Assembly: GCA_035604455.1 (NCBI GenBank)
Contig: DATNIM010000021.1
Location: 6,450 to 70,449 of the forward strand
Reading direction: 5' to 3'
Length of the DNA stretch: 64,000 bases
Origin: AG25 sp035604455
GTDB lineage: Bacteria > Gemmatimonadota > Gemmatimonadetes > Gemmatimonadales > GWC2-71-9
This document shows positions 42,497-51,140 of this stretch, piece by piece; within the stretch, counting starts at the first letter, position 1; the number at the start of each line of letters is the position of its first letter. The notes under the pieces were generated by a model. The model saw nothing but the letters and a program-made list of their open reading frames with translations. It had not been told where the DNA came from and ran no database searches. The translations under genes and the position numbers were made by a program.

Positions 42497-43710
42497 GCGG
42501 GTCGCGGAAGACGGAGGCGGCGCTTGTGGTCGGGCTCCTCGGCGCACTCGGGGTAGCGCTCTGGGCGGGACGGCACGAGGCGGCGCGAAGTCCCGATGAG
42601 GATCCGCGCGCCTCGAGTTTCGGAACCGGCCCGCAAGGGAGCGGCGCGGTGTTCGATGTGCTTGATCGTCTCGGCTGGGTGGTCGAGCGCCGTCGGCGAC
42701 CCCTCCTCGATCTCGCCACGGCGCAGCCGCGGCCAGCGGTCTTGCTTGAGCTCGCTCCGGTCATGCCGCTGTCGCCCGCCGAGCTGGCGCAAACGACGAG
42801 CTTCATCCTCGACGGCGGGGCGGTGGTTGCCGCGGGGGAGGGAGGGGGGATTGCCGCGTGTGCGGGATGGGCCCCCGTTCACGGCGCCGGCCTGTTGGCC
42901 GAGGCCGACACGATCGACGTCCGGTCAGAATCGGGGCTTGTGCTCCCACCGGTGAGCGACGTCTTGGACCGAACCGGCGAGCGAACCCCCGCGCGGGGCG
43001 GGTGCGCAGATTTGGTGGGGCTGCGGGAGGACACCCTGCTCGTCACGCGTGACGGCCGGCCCGTGGTCGTGGACATCCGGTACGCGCGCGGAGGTCGGCT
43101 CACGCTGTGGGCCGATGCCGCCTATTTTCGCAACGAGACGTGGCGCGCCGGCAGCGCCCCGTACTTCGTAGCCCCCCTTCTCGTGCCCGAACGGGGTGCT
43201 GGCCCGATCGTGTGGGACGAATACCACCAGGGTTTCGGCGCCGAAGCGTCGCTCAGCGCGGCGACGTGGCAGTGGCTGGCAGGGACGCCGGGGGGGTGGG
43301 CGCTGCTCCAGCTCGTGGGCGTCGTCCTGGTCGGAGTGGCGGGCGCGGCGGTGCGGTTCGGGCCCGCGCGGCCGGTCATCGTGCGGAGCCGCCGGTCGCC
43401 GCTCGAGCATCTCGAAGCCCTGGCTGCTGGGCTCGAAGGCGCACGCGGCTCGGATGTGGCCGTTCGCCTCGCCGTAGCGGGCTTGCGCCGGCGGCTCGCG
43501 CGCGTGGGGCGGGCGACCTCGGCGGACGACCGCGAGTGGCTCGCCACACTCGAACGTGCGGCCCCAACGCCCGCGGGTCAGCTAGCGGTGCGGCGGCTAG
43601 AGCGCAGCGTACACGAACCCGGCGGACCGGAGCGCGCGCTCGCGGCCGCCCAAGCGGTGGAGGACGTGTGGGAGGAGCTGCACCCGCGCACGACGCGCGT
43701 GAAATCCTAG
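42493..43710 (+). CDS. DUF4350-domain protein
   Basis: The 405-residue protein has an N-terminal helix (8-26) and a periplasmic-type Rossmann-like DUF4350 region at about 35-220. That region shows GSGAVFDVLDRLGW, FILDGGAVVAAG and the later GRLTLWADAAYFRN. A second helix lies near 275-295 (LLQLVGVVLVGVAGAAVRF), followed by a helical cytoplasmic tail. The GTG overlaps the upstream stop. Its last 43 bases overlap the MoxR gene. The family is of unknown function and linked to MoxR clusters. Confidence 0.75.
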   Translation: MSGSRKTEAALVVGLLGALGVALWAGRHEAARSPDEDPRASSFGTGPQGSGAVFDVLDRLGWVVERRRRPLLDLATAQPRPAVLLELAPVMPLSPAELAQTTSFILDGGAVVAAGEGGGIAACAGWAPVHGAGLLAEADTIDVRSESGLVLPPVSDVLDRTGERTPARGGCADLVGLREDTLLVTRDGRPVVVDIRYARGGRLTLWADAAYFRNETWRAGSAPYFVAPLLVPERGAGPIVWDEYHQGFGAEASLSAATWQWLAGTPGGWALLQLVGVVLVGVAGAAVRFGPARPVIVRSRRSPLEHLEALAAGLEGARGSDVAVRLAVAGLRRRLARVGRATSADDREWLATLERAAPTPAGQLAVRRLERSVHEPGGPERALAAAQAVEDVWEELHPRTTRVKS

Positions 43711-44624
43711 GAGCGATCGAACGGGTTGTGCTCGGCCAGCAGGCCGCTACGCGGGAGGTGCTGATCTGCCTCCTCGCCCGCGGCCACGCACTCCTCGAAG
43801 GTGTTCCGGGAACGGCCAAAACGCTGCTCGTTCGCGCGCTCGCGCTCACCCTGCAGGTGCGCTTCCAACGGATCCAGTTCACGCCCGATCTCATGCCGGC
43901 AGATATCACGGGCGTCTCGCTCCTGTCCGGCACGCACGAGTTCATCTTCCGGCCGGGCCCGGTCTTCGCGGACGTCGTCCTCGCCGACGAGATCAACCGA
44001 GCCCCGGCGAAGACGCAGGCGGCGCTCCTCGAAGCCATGCAGGAACGGACCGTCACGGTCGACGGGACGGTGCATCCGCTGTCAGAGGCCTTCACGGTGT
44101 TCGCCACTCAGAACCCGATCGAGTTCGAGGGCACCTATCCTCTGCCCGAGGCCGAGCTCGACCGCTTCATGATGAAGATCGTCATCGGCTACCCGGCCGA
44201 GGCCTTGGAGCAGGCGATGCTCAGGCGCTACGTGGAAGGCTTTGAGGCTGACCGGCCGGCGACCTTCGGCATCGCTCCGGTCACAGATAGAGCCGGCCTC
44301 GAACGGTTGCGCGGGGAGGTGGAGCGAGTGCACGTCGAGCCGCAGGTGACTGCGTACATCACGGCCGTGGTTCGCGCGACCCGCGAGACCGCCTCGTTGA
44401 CCCTCGGTGCGAGCCCGCGCGCCGGCGTCGCCCTGCTCAAGGCCACTCGCGCGCAGGCGGTTTTGGAAGGTCGCGACTACGTCATCCCCGACGACGTGAA
44501 GCAACTTGCAATTCCCGTGTTGCGGCACCGGGTTCGGCTCGCCCCGGAGCTCGAGCTGGAGGGTGTGACACCCGACGCGGCGCTGCGCACCGTGCTGGAC
44601 CGCGTGGACGTTCCCACGACGTGA
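43668..44624 (+). CDS. MoxR-family AAA+ ATPase
   Basis: I chose the GTG at 43668 (318 residues), which has GGAGG four bases upstream and lies inside the end of the DUF4350 gene. The motifs are Walker A LLEGVPGTAKT, Walker B VLADEINRAPAKTQAALLEAMQER and sensor 1 FATQNPIEFEGTYPLPEAELDRF (in part). MoxR ATPases act as chaperones that mature or activate partner proteins carrying VWA-like domains, here probably the following DUF58 protein. Confidence 0.93.
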   Translation: MGGAAPAHDAREILGAIERVVLGQQAATREVLICLLARGHALLEGVPGTAKTLLVRALALTLQVRFQRIQFTPDLMPADITGVSLLSGTHEFIFRPGPVFADVVLADEINRAPAKTQAALLEAMQERTVTVDGTVHPLSEAFTVFATQNPIEFEGTYPLPEAELDRFMMKIVIGYPAEALEQAMLRRYVEGFEADRPATFGIAPVTDRAGLERLRGEVERVHVEPQVTAYITAVVRATRETASLTLGASPRAGVALLKATRAQAVLEGRDYVIPDDVKQLAIPVLRHRVRLAPELELEGVTPDAALRTVLDRVDVPTT

Positions 44625-45931
44625 TCCTGCCAACCCGCCGCGCGCTTTGGAGCGCCGCCGCCGCGGCGCTCCTCGCGCTCGCGGGGTACTGGATTCCGGG
44701 CGCACGCGCGGCGCTGGTCGTCGTGGATCTGGCCCTCATTGCCGGGATTTGTTTCGACTTCTGGAGCGTCCCTCGGCCAGGGATCACGCGCGAGTCGTCG
44801 ACCGCATTCTCGGTCGGCCGCTCGACGCCCGTCGCCTACCGGTGGGCCAATCCGTCAATTCGGCGGCTGCGCTTGCGGGTCCGCGAGGTGCGGCCGGACC
44901 TGCTCGGCGGGCTCCAGCCCCCGCGCGAGCTCACGGTGGAGCCTCGGGCCACGCTGACCGAGACCGTCCACGTCGTGCCCGCGCGACGGGGCCGGACGCG
45001 GGGAGACGACGGCGCTATGGTGGTCGATGCCCGTGGTCCCCTCGGTCTCGGGGTGCGGCGCGGCACCGTCAAGCTCCCTTGGGGGGCCCTGGTGTATCCG
45101 CCGTTAACGGCCGCGCGACTCGCCTCCGTTGCCGAGGCCCGGCGGCACCGGGCGCCGGGCCTGACGCCGGTCCGGCGCATCGTAGGCGAGGGGCGCCAAT
45201 TCGAATCCCTGCGCGATTGGGTCCCGGGCGATGACCTCCATCACATCGACTGGAAGGCGACGGCGCGGCGGCGGAAGGTCATGCTGCGGCAATACGAAGT
45301 TGAGCGACGCCAGCAAGTCGTGCTGGTCATCGACACCGGACGACTGCTCAGCGCGCAAATCGGCGGAGGCACGCGGCTCGACTATGTTGTCCGCGCGGCG
45401 CTCGATCTCGCGTACGCGGCGAGCGAGCTCGGCGACGACATCGGCGTCATGGCCTTCTCCGAAGGGGTCGACCACTTCGTGGCGCCGGCGCCCGGTCGCC
45501 GCGGGCTCCGGAGCGTCGTCGAGGTATTGGCCGTGCTCGAGCCCCACCTTGCGGAGCCCGATTACCCCGGGGCCTTTCGTTACCTGGCCCTCCGCAACCG
45601 TAAGCGCGCCCTCACGGTCGTCTTCACGGATCTCATCGACCGCCTGGCGTCCCAGGCGCTCGTCGCGAACGTCGCCGCACTTCGCGCGCGGCACTTGCCG
45701 CTCGCCGTCACGCTGCGCAATTCCGGGATCGACGCGATCGCTGCCCTCCGGCCGACGGTCGCCGCGGACGCGTATCGGAAGGCCGCCGCCGAGGAGCTCC
45801 TCCGCGCCCGCGAAGACGCGCTGGCCGTGATGCGCGGGGGGGGAGTGGTGGTGCTCGATGTCCCGCCGGAACGGGCCGCCGAGGGCGTCGTCACGCAGTA
45901 TCTCGCCCTCAAGCGGCGGGGACGCCTGTAG
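44621..45931 (+). CDS. DUF58-domain (VWA-like) protein
   Basis: A GTG overlapping the MoxR stop gives 436 residues. Two N-terminal membrane helices (about 8-45) precede a beta-rich segment and the DUF58 core, with FESLRDWVPGDDLHHIDWKATARRRKVMLRQYE (in part). The VWA-like VVLVIDTGRLLSAQIGG follows; its MIDAS-type DxSxS is DTGRL, so the metal site is not fully conserved. DUF58 proteins pair with MoxR ATPases. It ends the operon. Confidence 0.88.
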   Translation: MILPTRRALWSAAAAALLALAGYWIPGARAALVVVDLALIAGICFDFWSVPRPGITRESSTAFSVGRSTPVAYRWANPSIRRLRLRVREVRPDLLGGLQPPRELTVEPRATLTETVHVVPARRGRTRGDDGAMVVDARGPLGLGVRRGTVKLPWGALVYPPLTAARLASVAEARRHRAPGLTPVRRIVGEGRQFESLRDWVPGDDLHHIDWKATARRRKVMLRQYEVERRQQVVLVIDTGRLLSAQIGGGTRLDYVVRAALDLAYAASELGDDIGVMAFSEGVDHFVAPAPGRRGLRSVVEVLAVLEPHLAEPDYPGAFRYLALRNRKRALTVVFTDLIDRLASQALVANVAALRARHLPLAVTLRNSGIDAIAALRPTVAADAYRKAAAEELLRAREDALAVMRGGGVVVLDVPPERAAEGVVTQYLALKRRGRL

Positions 45932-45938
45932 CGGTGTG

Positions 45939-47084
45939 CTAGAAGTGGGTCTCGTCGGTCGGGGCGCGCGTGGGCGCAGGCGCCCGTTCCCGCGGGCGGC
46001 GCTCGAGTTTCCAGGCGCTCGTTTGCCAGTTGTCGGGGCGCTCGACGGTCCTCACCCAGGGCGGCAAGGCCAGGCCCAAGTAGACCGCGAGCGCCGCTGC
46101 ATACGGTTCGTAGAGGACGCGAAGCTCGGCGAGCTCGTCGGCGAGCCCACCGTCTCGGAGCTTCATGCCGCCTTGGATGAGGCGGGTACGCAGCCGGTCC
46201 AGTTCCACATCCGGCAACCGCTCCGCGACCGGTTCAGTCGGAGGCTTGGTGAAGACCTGGGCCAGGTCGACGACGGCGTGCCGCGCCATCGCAAATGTGA
46301 GACGCGCTTGTCGCACGCAGAATCCTTCCAGCCCCACCATCACGAGGGCGCTCGTATCGAGGATCGTCACGAGTGCCGCGAGCCACGACTGGTTGTTGTG
46401 CTGCGATCGGAAATACGCGAGAGCGGGATAGGAGAGATGACTTTCGAGCACCTCTGCGGCCCACTGTTCCCACTCCCGTAGCAGGTCCGCCAGCCGCTCA
46501 TGCTTGGGGTCGTCGCGATGACGCCAGAGGAGTTCCCCGGCGCTCGGCGGTGTCCCAGCGCGGGCGTCGAGCAGCGAAATCGCTATCTCGCGCCGAGAGA
46601 AGCCCTGATAGATGACCGGCAGATAGCCGATGACGATCGCGAGAAACGCAAAGCCCGTACCGGACTCGACCACTGTCAGCGCGCGGGCCACCGCCGTTTG
46701 GGGCACGACGTCTCCCAGCCCGAGCGTGAAGAACGTCGTGCCGCTCATGTACAGGTCGGTTCCAAACCCGCGCGCCGCGCCGGGGGAGCTGAGGGCGGAT
46801 CCGGCGGCCCACTGGAGGCCCCCGAAGGCTACCACGATACTGGCGGCCCAGAGACTGAGGAGCATGAGCAGCGAAAGCGGGCCGTAGAAACTGAGGAAGG
46901 CCTGTTGCCGGCCGCCTCGCAGAGTGGCGGCGATCGCGCGCCAGGGGCGCCACGAGGCGCGATAGAAAAGCCGCGTTAGGCGAAGGCGTCCGCTCGCGCG
47001 GCGCGGCAGGATGACGGTTTCGAAGGCGTCCCACAGCACCCCCCCGAGGAGCAGCAGGGCTCCAAGGCCGACGACCCATCGCAC
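45939..47084 (-). CDS. Two-helix ion channel (potassium-channel pore domain)
   Basis: The 381-residue protein starts at a GTG with a GGGGAGGAG site. One helix lies at 3-22 and a pore-forming pair at about 63-90 and 130-160. Between these, TTFFTLGLGDVVP carries the selectivity filter TLGLGD (120-125) in place of the usual TVGYGD. About 200 soluble helical residues follow, without an RCK/TrkA-N domain. It is probably a K+ or non-selective cation channel gated in an unknown way. It converges on the DUF58 gene. Confidence 0.8.
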   Translation of the reverse strand: MRWVVGLGALLLLGGVLWDAFETVILPRRASGRLRLTRLFYRASWRPWRAIAATLRGGRQQAFLSFYGPLSLLMLLSLWAASIVVAFGGLQWAAGSALSSPGAARGFGTDLYMSGTTFFTLGLGDVVPQTAVARALTVVESGTGFAFLAIVIGYLPVIYQGFSRREIAISLLDARAGTPPSAGELLWRHRDDPKHERLADLLREWEQWAAEVLESHLSYPALAYFRSQHNNQSWLAALVTILDTSALVMVGLEGFCVRQARLTFAMARHAVVDLAQVFTKPPTEPVAERLPDVELDRLRTRLIQGGMKLRDGGLADELAELRVLYEPYAAALAVYLGLALPPWVRTVERPDNWQTSAWKLERRPRERAPAPTRAPTDETHF

Positions 47085-47204
47085 AAGACTCCTCCCCGGG
47101 CGTTCGTGAGTTCCTCAGAACCTAGCGCGCCGACAAGGCCGGGGAGGCTTAGGGGGGGACGAAACCCCGGGGTCGTTCGGATCCCGGGTAGCGAGGTCGG
47201 CTGC

Positions 47205-47429
47205 TCAGGCGCGCGCGCGCAGCCCGAGCCCGGCGCAGACCGTAATGGCGAGGTACATGAAGAAGCCGTAGACGCACGCGGGGTATCCGAAGACGGTGCC
47301 CGGAGCACCCGGGGCCGGACAGGTCTGAAGCGCTCCGCCAAAGAGCTCGTGATACGTCAACACGCCGGAGAAGACGAGCCCGAACGCGCTGATCCCGAGG
47401 ATGATCCGCAACCAGCCTTTGGCGGACAT
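47205..47429 (-). CDS. Small two-helix membrane protein with paired cysteines
   Basis: From the ATG at 47429, which has a strong AAAGGAG site, the product is 74 residues. Two membrane helices flank a loop TCPAPGAPGTVFGYPACVYG that holds two Cys 16 residues apart. The GYPACVYGFFMYL part recalls the redox-active segment of vitamin K epoxide reductase-like proteins, but the full four-helix domain is absent. No function is assigned. It lies just downstream of the BON gene on the same strand. Confidence 0.65.
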   Translation of the reverse strand: MSAKGWLRIILGISAFGLVFSGVLTYHELFGGALQTCPAPGAPGTVFGYPACVYGFFMYLAITVCAGLGLRARA

Positions 47430-47448
47430 GCGATCTCCTTTGGCCCCC

Positions 47449-48144
47449 TCAGGCCGGGTTCGATCCGGCCTCGCCTGGCGCCACCACTTCGAGCTCATCC
47501 TCGACCGCCACCACACCTGGCGCTCCCCAGGCAGCCGCTTCAGCGGCCGCACGATCAGCCCATGAGTGGACGGTGCCCCGCAACACGACGCGGTCGCCGC
47601 ACGTCTCCACCCTCACCAGCGTCGCGTCGCGAGCCGCGAGTTCGGCCCGACGCCGCAACGCGGCTTCGACCCGGCCTCGTACGTCTGTCGGTTGCGGGGG
47701 CGCATTTGGGCGTAGGGCGACGAGGTTCGTCACCCCGACCACGCCCACGAGCGTCGCGACCGCCTCTTCGGCGGCAAGGCGCTCAAACGGCTTTTCGACC
47801 GTTCCCTCGAGGCGCACCCACCCATCGGCGACCCGCACGACGAGCTGCGTGGCATCGATTCGCGCGTTCCAGCGGAGCGCCTGCAACGCGGCTTCAGCAA
47901 GAGCTTCGTCGTCGCGCTCGTGGTGCGCGTGCAGCCTGACGTCGATGTCGTTGACCACGCCTCGGACGCCGGCTCGCTTCGCGGCGTGCTCAGCCGCGAC
48001 CTTCTGAGCGTAGGTCGGCACCACACCAGTCAGCGCGACAACGTCGTCTTTCACCGCCACCGCAATGCCGGCCGCGTCCAGACTCGGTTCCCAGTTCAGT
48101 TCATCCAGCACGTGCTGGCGCAGCGTCTCTTGATCCCTCATCAT
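47449..48144 (-). CDS. Protein with three BON domains
   Basis: The 231-residue protein begins at the ATG at 48144 after AAAGGGG. It consists of three consecutive BON domains (about 3-70, 78-145 and 155-220), each with the pattern I-x-V-x-V-x2-G-x-V-x-L-x-G-x-V (AVAVKDDVVALTGVV, VVRVADGWVRLEGTV, LVRVETCGDRVVLRGTV). No signal peptide is evident, so it may act in the cytoplasm. BON modules bind phospholipid or dimerise and are common in stress proteins such as OsmY. Confidence 0.88.
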   Translation of the reverse strand: MMRDQETLRQHVLDELNWEPSLDAAGIAVAVKDDVVALTGVVPTYAQKVAAEHAAKRAGVRGVVNDIDVRLHAHHERDDEALAEAALQALRWNARIDATQLVVRVADGWVRLEGTVEKPFERLAAEEAVATLVGVVGVTNLVALRPNAPPQPTDVRGRVEAALRRRAELAARDATLVRVETCGDRVVLRGTVHSWADRAAAEAAAWGAPGVVAVEDELEVVAPGEAGSNPA

Positions 48145-48168
48145 GCCACCCCTTTGCATGGCCGGGCT

Positions 48169-48879
48169 CTAGCCCGGCGGTGCGGCGTTGCCCAATGCCA
48201 TCGGGCGCGCCCCCGCGTTGGCGTCCGCGACCAAGTAGCGCTTCAACCACCCCGTGACGAGCCAATCCAGGTGCGCAAGAGCGCGGGGAGCCTCGAGCAG
48301 CGGCCCCTGTACCGCAACAACTGCAAGCTCCTGAACTCCGCCAAACTTCCCCAGGGCGGAATAGTTCGCGCTCAGTATTCGCGCATCCGGGCCGGTCACG
48401 GCGAGGAGGACGGGGGTCGCGACCTGCGCTAAGTCTCGATCCCCAAGCTCGACGCTTCCGTCGAGCGCGATCGTCGTCTTCACCTGAGGTCCGTAGAGGG
48501 GAGCCGCCAGGAGCGCGGCGCTCGCGCCGAGATGCCATCCGACGAAACCCATGGGTAGGTCTTTGTATCGGGGCGCCCTCCCAAGCCACGCGGTGACCCT
48601 GAGCAACCGGCGCACCAGCAGGGGCAGATCAGAGGCTCCACCGCCCTGGGTCATTTCGCGGTCGGCCACGAGTTCGCAGCGGAGTGTTCCAAACCGCGAG
48701 CCGTACAGCGACCGTGCGAGACCCGCGTCGACGCGAGCGGTCAGACTGCTGCCTGCCGCGTGCCCGAACACCACCAGTCCGACGGGATTGGACGGCATAA
48801 GCACTATGGCCGATAAGAGTCTTTCGCCCGCGGGAATCTGTGCCATCATTTCCACCGTTGGGCCGGGTCCGATCGCCAT
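48169..48879 (-). CDS. Alpha/beta hydrolase (dienelactone-hydrolase-like) lacking catalytic residues
   Basis: The 236-residue protein starts at an ATG with a near-perfect AAAGGAGG site. The fold is that of the hydrolase at 63.0-63.7 kb, and the two align through VFGHAAGSS / LFAHGSGSS. The nucleophile elbow is GWHLG (114-118), so the expected Ser is His116. The catalytic His position is Pro193 (QGPLLEAP versus GATHLFEEP). It is therefore probably not a hydrolase but a binding or regulatory pseudoenzyme. Related proteins occur in the mycobacterial DosR set, fused to phosphoribosyltransferases. Confidence 0.75.
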   Translation of the reverse strand: MAIGPGPTVEMMAQIPAGERLLSAIVLMPSNPVGLVVFGHAAGSSLTARVDAGLARSLYGSRFGTLRCELVADREMTQGGGASDLPLLVRRLLRVTAWLGRAPRYKDLPMGFVGWHLGASAALLAAPLYGPQVKTTIALDGSVELGDRDLAQVATPVLLAVTGPDARILSANYSALGKFGGVQELAVVAVQGPLLEAPRALAHLDWLVTGWLKRYLVADANAGARPMALGNAAPPG

Positions 48880-49002
48880 AGCAACCTCCTTTGAGACTCA
48901 GCCTATCCCTATCGGTGTGAACGCGTTCTGAGATCGGCATGAGGGAGGTCGGAGGCGAGGTAGAGGACGCCAAGGGCGACGTCGGCGGGGGCTTCACGGG
49001 CT

Positions 49003-49026
49003 GTTCACCGTCCCGTCAGGGTGAAC
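49003..49026. repeat. Inverted repeat upstream of the CBS gene
   Basis: The arms GTTCACC (49003-49009) and GGTGAAC (49020-49026) are perfect complements with a 10-base spacer. They lie 36 bases before the CBS-protein ATG, in the divergent gap with the pseudo-hydrolase, so this could be an operator. Confidence 0.45.
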
Positions 49027-49061
49027 CGGGCAGGTTGATGCGGGTGCACGAGGAGGTCCCA

Positions 49062-49529
49062 ATGATGAGGATTCACGAGGTGATGACGCTCCGTCCCGTC
49101 ACGGTGACCCCGCAAACCATGATCCGCGACCTCATGGGCCAGTTCGACCGTCACGAGTTCAATGCCTTCCCGGTCGTAGACGAAGGTGGCGGCGCGCTGA
49201 TGGGGATCGTGACGAAGCTCGACGTGCTGAAGGCGCTGCGCCCGCAGCCGGAGGCGGGGTTCGAGCCATCTCTGACGTTCGGTCGCGTCGAGAACATTAT
49301 GCGTCATGGAGTCGTCGTAGTGGAGCCGGACGATCCTGTCATCGTAGCCGCGGACCTCATGGTCGAAACGCATCTGCGGAGCCTGCCGGTCGTGCGACGG
49401 CCGGGCGGGTCGGCTCCCCAGCTCGTGGGCATCGTGAGTCAGGGCGATCTCTTGCGCGCTTTGCGATTGGGGGCAGCGGACCCTCAATTGGCGACGCGGC
49501 GCCAAGTGATGGCTTCGGTCGACACATGA
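49062..49529 (+). CDS. CBS-pair protein (HRP1-like)
   Basis: The ATG at 49062 has a GAGGAGG site and gives 155 residues. The protein is two CBS domains and nothing else: MTLRPVTVTPQTMIRDL...GIVTKLDVLKAL and MRHGVVVVEPDDPVIVA...GIVSQGDLLRAL. Such stand-alone pairs bind adenosine nucleotides as dimers. The best known is hypoxic response protein 1 of M. tuberculosis. The next gene, a phosphoribosyltransferase, overlaps its stop by four bases. Confidence 0.88.
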   Translation: MMRIHEVMTLRPVTVTPQTMIRDLMGQFDRHEFNAFPVVDEGGGALMGIVTKLDVLKALRPQPEAGFEPSLTFGRVENIMRHGVVVVEPDDPVIVAADLMVETHLRSLPVVRRPGGSAPQLVGIVSQGDLLRALRLGAADPQLATRRQVMASVDT

Positions 49530-50188
49530 GAGACCACGAGGGAATCTTCCGGGACCGGACCGATGCCGGAGTCGACTTGGCGCGGCACTTGATGCGGCAC
49601 CGCGGGCCCGGTACCCTCGTGCTGGGTATTCCGCGAGGCGGTGTGGTGGTCGCGGCGGAGATCGCACGCCAGCTCGATGCGGAGCTCGACGTCGTCGTGG
49701 CGCGAAAGCTCGGCGCGCCCATGTCAGAAGAGCTGGCCATCGGGGCGGTGAGCGCGAATGGTGGTCGTTATCTCAATGAGGACATCATCCGGGAGCTCGA
49801 TGTCTCGCCTGACTATCTGGCAACGGTCACCGAGCGTGAACAGGCCGAAGCGCGCAGGCGCGAGGCGCGGTTCCGGGGGGGCCGGCCCGCCCCGCGCGTG
49901 GCGGGGCGCACGGTGATCGTGGTTGACGACGGCCTGGCCACCGGGGCCACGATGTATGCGGCCGTGCGCTCAGTACGCCAGCAATCGCCCGCCCGCCTTG
50001 TTGCGGCGGTACCGGTAGGCTCTCGCGAAGGGTGCGCCGTGTTGCGCAACGAGGTGGACGAGCTCGTGTGCCTTCTTGCGCCGGACTTCTTCGCGGCCGT
50101 AGGGAGCTTCTATCTCGACTTCCGGCCCACCGAGGACGCAGCCGTCGAGCGACTGCTCAAAGAATCCGGCACGGTCGCACCGGCCTGA
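49526..50188 (+). CDS. Phosphoribosyltransferase-domain protein
   Basis: The 220-residue type I PRTase shows GIPRGGVVVAAEIARQLDAELDVVVARKLGAP in part near the N-terminus, and the PRPP-binding motif VIVVDDGLATGATM at about 131-144. This subgroup (with RDRTDAGVDLARHL) has no known purine or pyrimidine substrate. In mycobacteria it is fused to erythromycin-esterase-like or dienelactone-hydrolase-like domains, both of which are encoded separately in this island. The ATG overlaps the CBS gene stop. A PRPP synthetase follows after nine bases. Confidence 0.85.
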   Translation: MRDHEGIFRDRTDAGVDLARHLMRHRGPGTLVLGIPRGGVVVAAEIARQLDAELDVVVARKLGAPMSEELAIGAVSANGGRYLNEDIIRELDVSPDYLATVTEREQAEARRREARFRGGRPAPRVAGRTVIVVDDGLATGATMYAAVRSVRQQSPARLVAAVPVGSREGCAVLRNEVDELVCLLAPDFFAAVGSFYLDFRPTEDAAVERLLKESGTVAPA

Positions 50189-50197
50189 CCTAGCCGC

Positions 50198-51136
50198 GTG
50201 ACGCTCACCTTGTTCGCGGGCAGTGCGCACCCGGGGCTCGGCGCCGCGGTGGCGGCCGGTCTTGGCCAAGAGCTCGGCGCATCGGAAATCCACGCGTTCC
50301 CCGACAGCGAACTGTCGGTGGGGCTCCGACAGAGCGTGCGCGGGCACGATGTCTACATCCTCCAGCCGACCGCGCCGCCCACAGTTGAGCGTCACCTGGT
50401 CGAGCTTTTGCTCCTGGCGGACGCCGCCCGTCGGGCCGGCGCTGCTCGGCTCACGGCGGTAATTCCCTATTTGGGCTATGCCCGTCAGGACCGTCGGGCA
50501 ACGGGCCGGGAAGCCGGCGCAGCTCGCGTGATCGCCGATCTCATTGACACCCGTGGCTTCGCTCGGCTGGTGGCGCTCCACCTCCATTCGGTGGCGCTGG
50601 AGGGCTTCTTCGGGACGCCGGTGGAACATTTGAGCGCGGTGCCTCTTCTGGCAACGGCCCTTGCGCCGCAGCTTCCGGCGGACGGTGTCGTCGTGGCTCC
50701 CGATCTCGGCGCCGCCAAACTTGCCGAGCGCTACGCCCGCGTGCTACGCCTCCCGGTGGCGATTGTGCACAAGGAGCGGCAAGCCGGCGCCGAGGTCTCC
50801 GTGCGCGCCATTACCGGCGATGTGCGGAATCGCGTACCGATCATCGTCGACGACATGATCACGACGGGCGCCACCATAGTCGCGGCGCAAACCGCACTTG
50901 TGGCCGCGGGTTGCAAGCCCGGGCTGATCGTGGCGGCGACTCACCCGCTGCTGGTCGACGGTGCCGTGGGACGCCTGCGAACGCTGAACCCGCGGCGCCT
51001 CATCGTCACCGACAGCGTGGCCGCGCGCGAGAACCCCTCTTCCTTCGAAGTCGTTAGCGTGGCCTCGCTCCTGGCCGAGGCCATTTCACGTCTGCATCAC
51101 GAGCGCTCGCTGCAGGATCTCCTAGCGCACGAATAG
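50198..51136 (+). CDS. prs: Ribose-phosphate pyrophosphokinase (PRPP synthetase)
   Basis: The 312-residue enzyme makes PRPP from ribose 5-phosphate and ATP. Present are FPDSELSVGLRQSVRGHDVYILQ, YLGYARQDRRATGREAGAARVIADL (in part), the HLHSVALEGFF loop and the PRPP motif IIVDDMITTGATI. The usual DLHAxQIQGFF Gln is replaced, so it may be a diverged form. It lies directly after a phosphoribosyltransferase, which suggests that it supplies PRPP for that protein rather than being the housekeeping copy. Confidence 0.88.
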   Translation: MTLTLFAGSAHPGLGAAVAAGLGQELGASEIHAFPDSELSVGLRQSVRGHDVYILQPTAPPTVERHLVELLLLADAARRAGAARLTAVIPYLGYARQDRRATGREAGAARVIADLIDTRGFARLVALHLHSVALEGFFGTPVEHLSAVPLLATALAPQLPADGVVVAPDLGAAKLAERYARVLRLPVAIVHKERQAGAEVSVRAITGDVRNRVPIIVDDMITTGATIVAAQTALVAAGCKPGLIVAATHPLLVDGAVGRLRTLNPRRLIVTDSVAARENPSSFEVVSVASLLAEAISRLHHERSLQDLLAHE

Positions 51137-51140
51137 CGGA

